Source: Oscillospiraceae bacterium
GTDB lineage: Bacteria > Bacillota > Clostridia > Oscillospirales > Oscillospiraceae
DNA: 8,357 nucleotides
Reading direction: 5' to 3'
Assembly: GCA_017936205.1 (NCBI GenBank)
Contig: JAGBGB010000287.1
Coordinates: 1-8,357, forward strand
Shown piece after piece: positions 6,899 through 8,357 of the stretch; positions within the stretch are counted from its first letter, which is position 1; every line of letters begins with the position of its first letter. The notes under the pieces were generated by a model. It did no database searches, was not told the origin of the DNA, and was given only the letters and a program-made list of their open reading frames with translations. The position numbers were made by a program, and so were the translations under genes.

Positions 6899-7792
6899 CT
6901 ATTCGCCGTAAACTCCGGCACGGTCGAGGGTTACGAGGATGCGGATGGAATCTTCAGAGAAGTCCAGGATCAGATCATCTCCGGAACCGCCCTTGCCGTT
7001 CAAGTAGCCTTTTGCAATCAGCTTCTCCACAGTGGGCAGATAGTGCTGGCTATTGGGAGCAGCCTTCAGATCTGCCAGAGTCTTATAGCGCAGTTCGGTT
7101 TTCTCCTGGGATTTCCGGTTATCGTTCAGGATCTGCTTAACGATAACCTCGATCTTCTTATCGAGAGTTTCTGCTTCCAGCTCCTTCACCCGTTTTGCCA
7201 CCGCTGCCCGGAAGGTATCCATGGTGTAACCGGTGTTGAGGGCATCCCACAGATGCTCCGGATCTCCGTGGTTGCTGCCGATGCCTCGCTCGTAGCATTC
7301 CTTGTGGCTGAGGATAACTCCGTCCTCCAGAGGATCCCAGTTGTGCTGAATGCAAAGATCAGCGAAAAGCTCAACAGCACAGCCGTAGGTCTTGACCACA
7401 TGATCCAAAGCCTTAGATGTATTACGGATGTGGAGCTTATAGCCCTTAGAAGCATCGTACCAGATGCAATCGGGCTCGGTCATCTCAATGCCCATGTGAG
7501 TATTATTCGCAGTCCCGCCCGCATGCCACATGCGGAAGTTATCAGGTGCAAGCTTATAGTATGTACCATCAGCCTGCAATACACCATGGACAGATGCTTG
7601 AGCCCTTGCCGCTTCAGGGCTATCGAAGTATTCTGCGATCACCCTCGCCAAAGGCTGGGGAGTGCCAATGGAGTGCAGCACTGCACCCTTGGGGCCAATG
7701 CACTGGAATTCAACATATCGTGAATCAGCCTTATTCAGGTTGTTCAGATATGCAGGATTGTTCTTTGTATACCTTTCGATAATGGTAAGCAT
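6899..7792 (-). CDS. Endolysin: N-acetylmuramoyl-L-alanine amidase (Amidase_2 family)
   Basis: The enzyme cuts the amide bond between N-acetylmuramic acid and L-alanine in peptidoglycan to release progeny. In the 297 residues, the N-terminal zinc amidase domain spans about 20-185. The likely zinc ligands are His40 (AVLHSIG), His163 (ILSHKEC) and Asp177 in SNHGDPEHLW, with His175 close by; Glu103 (MGIEMTEP) is well placed as a catalytic acid. HAGG at 90-93 is also typical. A charged helical linker follows (about 196-245). The C-terminal segment (about 245-297), with TVEKLIAKGYLNGKG, then a conserved acidic stretch and LDRAGVYG at the end, resembles the wall-binding tail of clostridial phage endolysins. 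There is no signal peptide, so a holin should exist but none is seen here. The ATG has AAGGAGG upstream that overlaps the stop of the sponge-like gene. Position ahead of the head genes, rather than after the tail genes, is unusual. Confidence 0.9.
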   Translation of the reverse strand: MLTIIERYTKNNPAYLNNLNKADSRYVEFQCIGPKGAVLHSIGTPQPLARVIAEYFDSPEAARAQASVHGVLQADGTYYKLAPDNFRMWHAGGTANNTHMGIEMTEPDCIWYDASKGYKLHIRNTSKALDHVVKTYGCAVELFADLCIQHNWDPLEDGVILSHKECYERGIGSNHGDPEHLWDALNTGYTMDTFRAAVAKRVKELEAETLDKKIEVIVKQILNDNRKSQEKTELRYKTLADLKAAPNSQHYLPTVEKLIAKGYLNGKGGSGDDLILDFSEDSIRILVTLDRAGVYGE

Positions 7793-7805
7793 TACCTATT
7801 CCTCC

Positions 7806-8234
7806 TTATACGATGTGGGTGCCTTCGACACCACGCTGCTCTCTGGCCATGGTTCGCTTATGCAGCCACAGTAGAGCCTCTTCCAGTTTCGTGATTGCCA
7901 GTGCATTTTCCCGGCAGGCGAATTCGCTGTTCTGGAAATGCTCCAGACGATCAATGACCATGCAGATCAGATCCTCGTTGCCCACGCCGTTCACGCCTGC
8001 CTCAATGCAAGGACCTTCCTGAAAGTGGATGTGGCACAGGCCGCGGTTATCCTCAGCCTTTGCGACAAAGTAATTGTGGGGATCGTTGTAGGCAAACGCA
8101 CTCTCGACAAACACCCTTGTATACTTGGTTCTGAGCAGGGGCATGGTGAGCTCGTCCACCTCGCCGATCTCACGGTAGGTGTTCTCAAAGACCTCCTTAG
8201 GGCTCCAGCTGATATATCCGTCAGGATAAATCAC
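7806..8234 (-). CDS. Tad1/Acb2-like nucleotide sponge candidate (anti-defence)
   Basis: Tad1 and Acb2 are phage proteins that bind and hide the signalling nucleotides of Thoeris (gcADPR molecules) or CBASS (cyclic oligonucleotides). The C-terminal 35 residues contain CRENALAITKLEEALLWL followed by HKRTMAREQRGVEGTH, which match my memory of the Acb2/Tad1 hairpin family; a preceding part has NGVGNEDLICMVIDRLEHFQ and YNDPHNYFVAK, as in Tad1-type proteins. Residues 1-24 (IYPDGYISWSPKEVFENTYR) look like the second half of another small phage domain. The annotated start is GTG at 8234 with GAGG eight bases upstream; an internal ATG at 8144 would give a 112-residue protein containing only the sponge-like domain. 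The frame continues upstream to the 38-residue piece with just one TAA and one CGT codon between. The stop overlaps the ribosome binding site of the endolysin. The ligand is unknown, and sponge activity is inferred from family resemblance only. Confidence 0.6.
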   Translation of the reverse strand: MIYPDGYISWSPKEVFENTYREIGEVDELTMPLLRTKYTRVFVESAFAYNDPHNYFVAKAEDNRGLCHIHFQEGPCIEAGVNGVGNEDLICMVIDRLEHFQNSEFACRENALAITKLEEALLWLHKRTMAREQRGVEGTHIV

Positions 8235-8237
8235 ACG

Positions 8238-8240
8238 TTA
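8238..8240 (-). other. In-frame TAA that splits a recognisable domain
   Basis: The codons around the site are GAG GGC TAA CGT GTG ATT TAT CCT in one continuous frame. Related proteins, as I recall them, carry Tyr at the position of TAA (EGY followed a few residues later by YPDGY). TAA is used as a genuine stop at several other genes in this window, including the sponge-like, scaffold, decoration and hub-like genes, so general recoding of TAA is not supported. Confidence 0.65.
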
Positions 8241-8354
8241 GCCCTCGTCTTCGGGATTCTCACCTACAGGAAGTGTCCATCCCTTGGACTGGTTGTAGTC
8301 GCCTCTTGTCATAGGCTCGGCCTCAATGACCTTAGTTCCGATATAAGTTTTCAT
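8238..8354 (-). CDS. N-terminal piece of interrupted phage protein (38 residues)
   Basis: This short frame starts MKTYIGTKVIEAEPM, contains GDYNQSKGWTLP and ends ENPEDEG before TAA. Proteins with MKTYIGTK...AEPM starts normally continue through DEGY and then a YPDGY-SWSPKEVF motif. Here the second half of that domain lies immediately after the TAA, in the same frame, at the beginning of the sponge-like gene. The simplest reading is that one base change turned a Tyr codon (TAT or TAC) into TAA, splitting a protein of about 182 residues; alternatives are read-through, reinitiation or a sequence error. The ATG lies three bases from the window edge, so its ribosome binding site and any upstream extension cannot be seen. 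It may be half of a pseudogene rather than an independent gene. Confidence 0.6.
   Translation of the reverse strand: MKTYIGTKVIEAEPMTRGDYNQSKGWTLPVGENPEDEG
8243..8246 (-). promoter_or_regulatory. Possible reinitiation ribosome binding site (GAGG)
   Basis: GAGG lies inside the last codons of the 38-residue frame, eight bases before the GTG at 8234. A ribosome stopping at the TAA (8240-8238) could therefore restart at the GTG six bases downstream. The match to the anti-Shine-Dalgarno is only four bases, weaker than at the other genes here, so the downstream protein may be made at low level. Confidence 0.35.
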
Positions 8355-8357
8355 AGC

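Noticed and set aside
6890..7723. Plus-strand open frame (277 codons) opposite the endolysin
   Set aside because: The amidase on the other strand has clear zinc-site residues and a strong ribosome binding site; the plus-strand translation shows no domain.
8238..8240. Genome-wide recoding of TAA as an amino acid
   Set aside because: TAA ends several genes here exactly at ribosome binding sites of the next gene, so it functions as a stop in this genome.
1..8357. CRISPR array, tRNA, insertion sequence or attachment site
   Set aside because: I saw no regularly spaced repeats, cloverleaf-like segment, transposase frame or integrase-linked direct repeats in the window.

Overview
The window looks like a piece of a tailed bacteriophage or prophage genome. 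Every gene I can support is on the minus strand, so transcription runs from the right end (base 8357) to the left end (base 1). Near-perfect Shine-Dalgarno sequences (AGGAGG) precede almost every gene. The endolysin and portal proteins look like those of phages of Firmicutes, particularly gut Clostridia, so that is the likely host group (inference). No integrase, repressor, plasmid or host housekeeping gene is visible, so free phage and prophage cannot be told apart.

Layout in the direction of transcription. (1) Right end, 8354-6899: a small N-terminal piece of a phage protein (8354-8238) is followed, in the same reading frame and after one TAA stop, by a 142-residue protein (8234-7806). That protein's C-terminal part looks like the Acb2/Tad1 hairpin family of phage sponges, which bind immune signalling nucleotides. 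An N-acetylmuramoyl-L-alanine amidase endolysin (7792-6899) comes next, and the block ends at a strong intrinsic terminator (6844-6805). (2) Capsid block, 6733-4140: a 47-residue basic protein, a scaffold protein with an acidic N-terminal repeat, a 130-residue probable head decoration protein and the major capsid protein, closed by a second intrinsic terminator (4122-4094). (3) Packaging and portal-vertex block, 4069-1: terminase large subunit, a 54-residue helical protein, a 601-residue probable tail hub or nozzle-like propeller protein, and the portal protein, cut off by the left window edge.

The genes fit together as a virion-assembly region: scaffold, decoration protein and capsid protein build the prohead on the portal, terminase fills it with DNA, and the hub or nozzle-like protein completes the portal vertex. 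The order is unusual, because terminase and portal follow the capsid gene instead of preceding it. The terminator after the capsid gene would let capsid protein be made in excess over terminase and portal. The most interesting spot is the right end, where a candidate anti-defence protein sits directly before the lysis enzyme and its N-terminal domain is separated from the rest by one in-frame stop codon.
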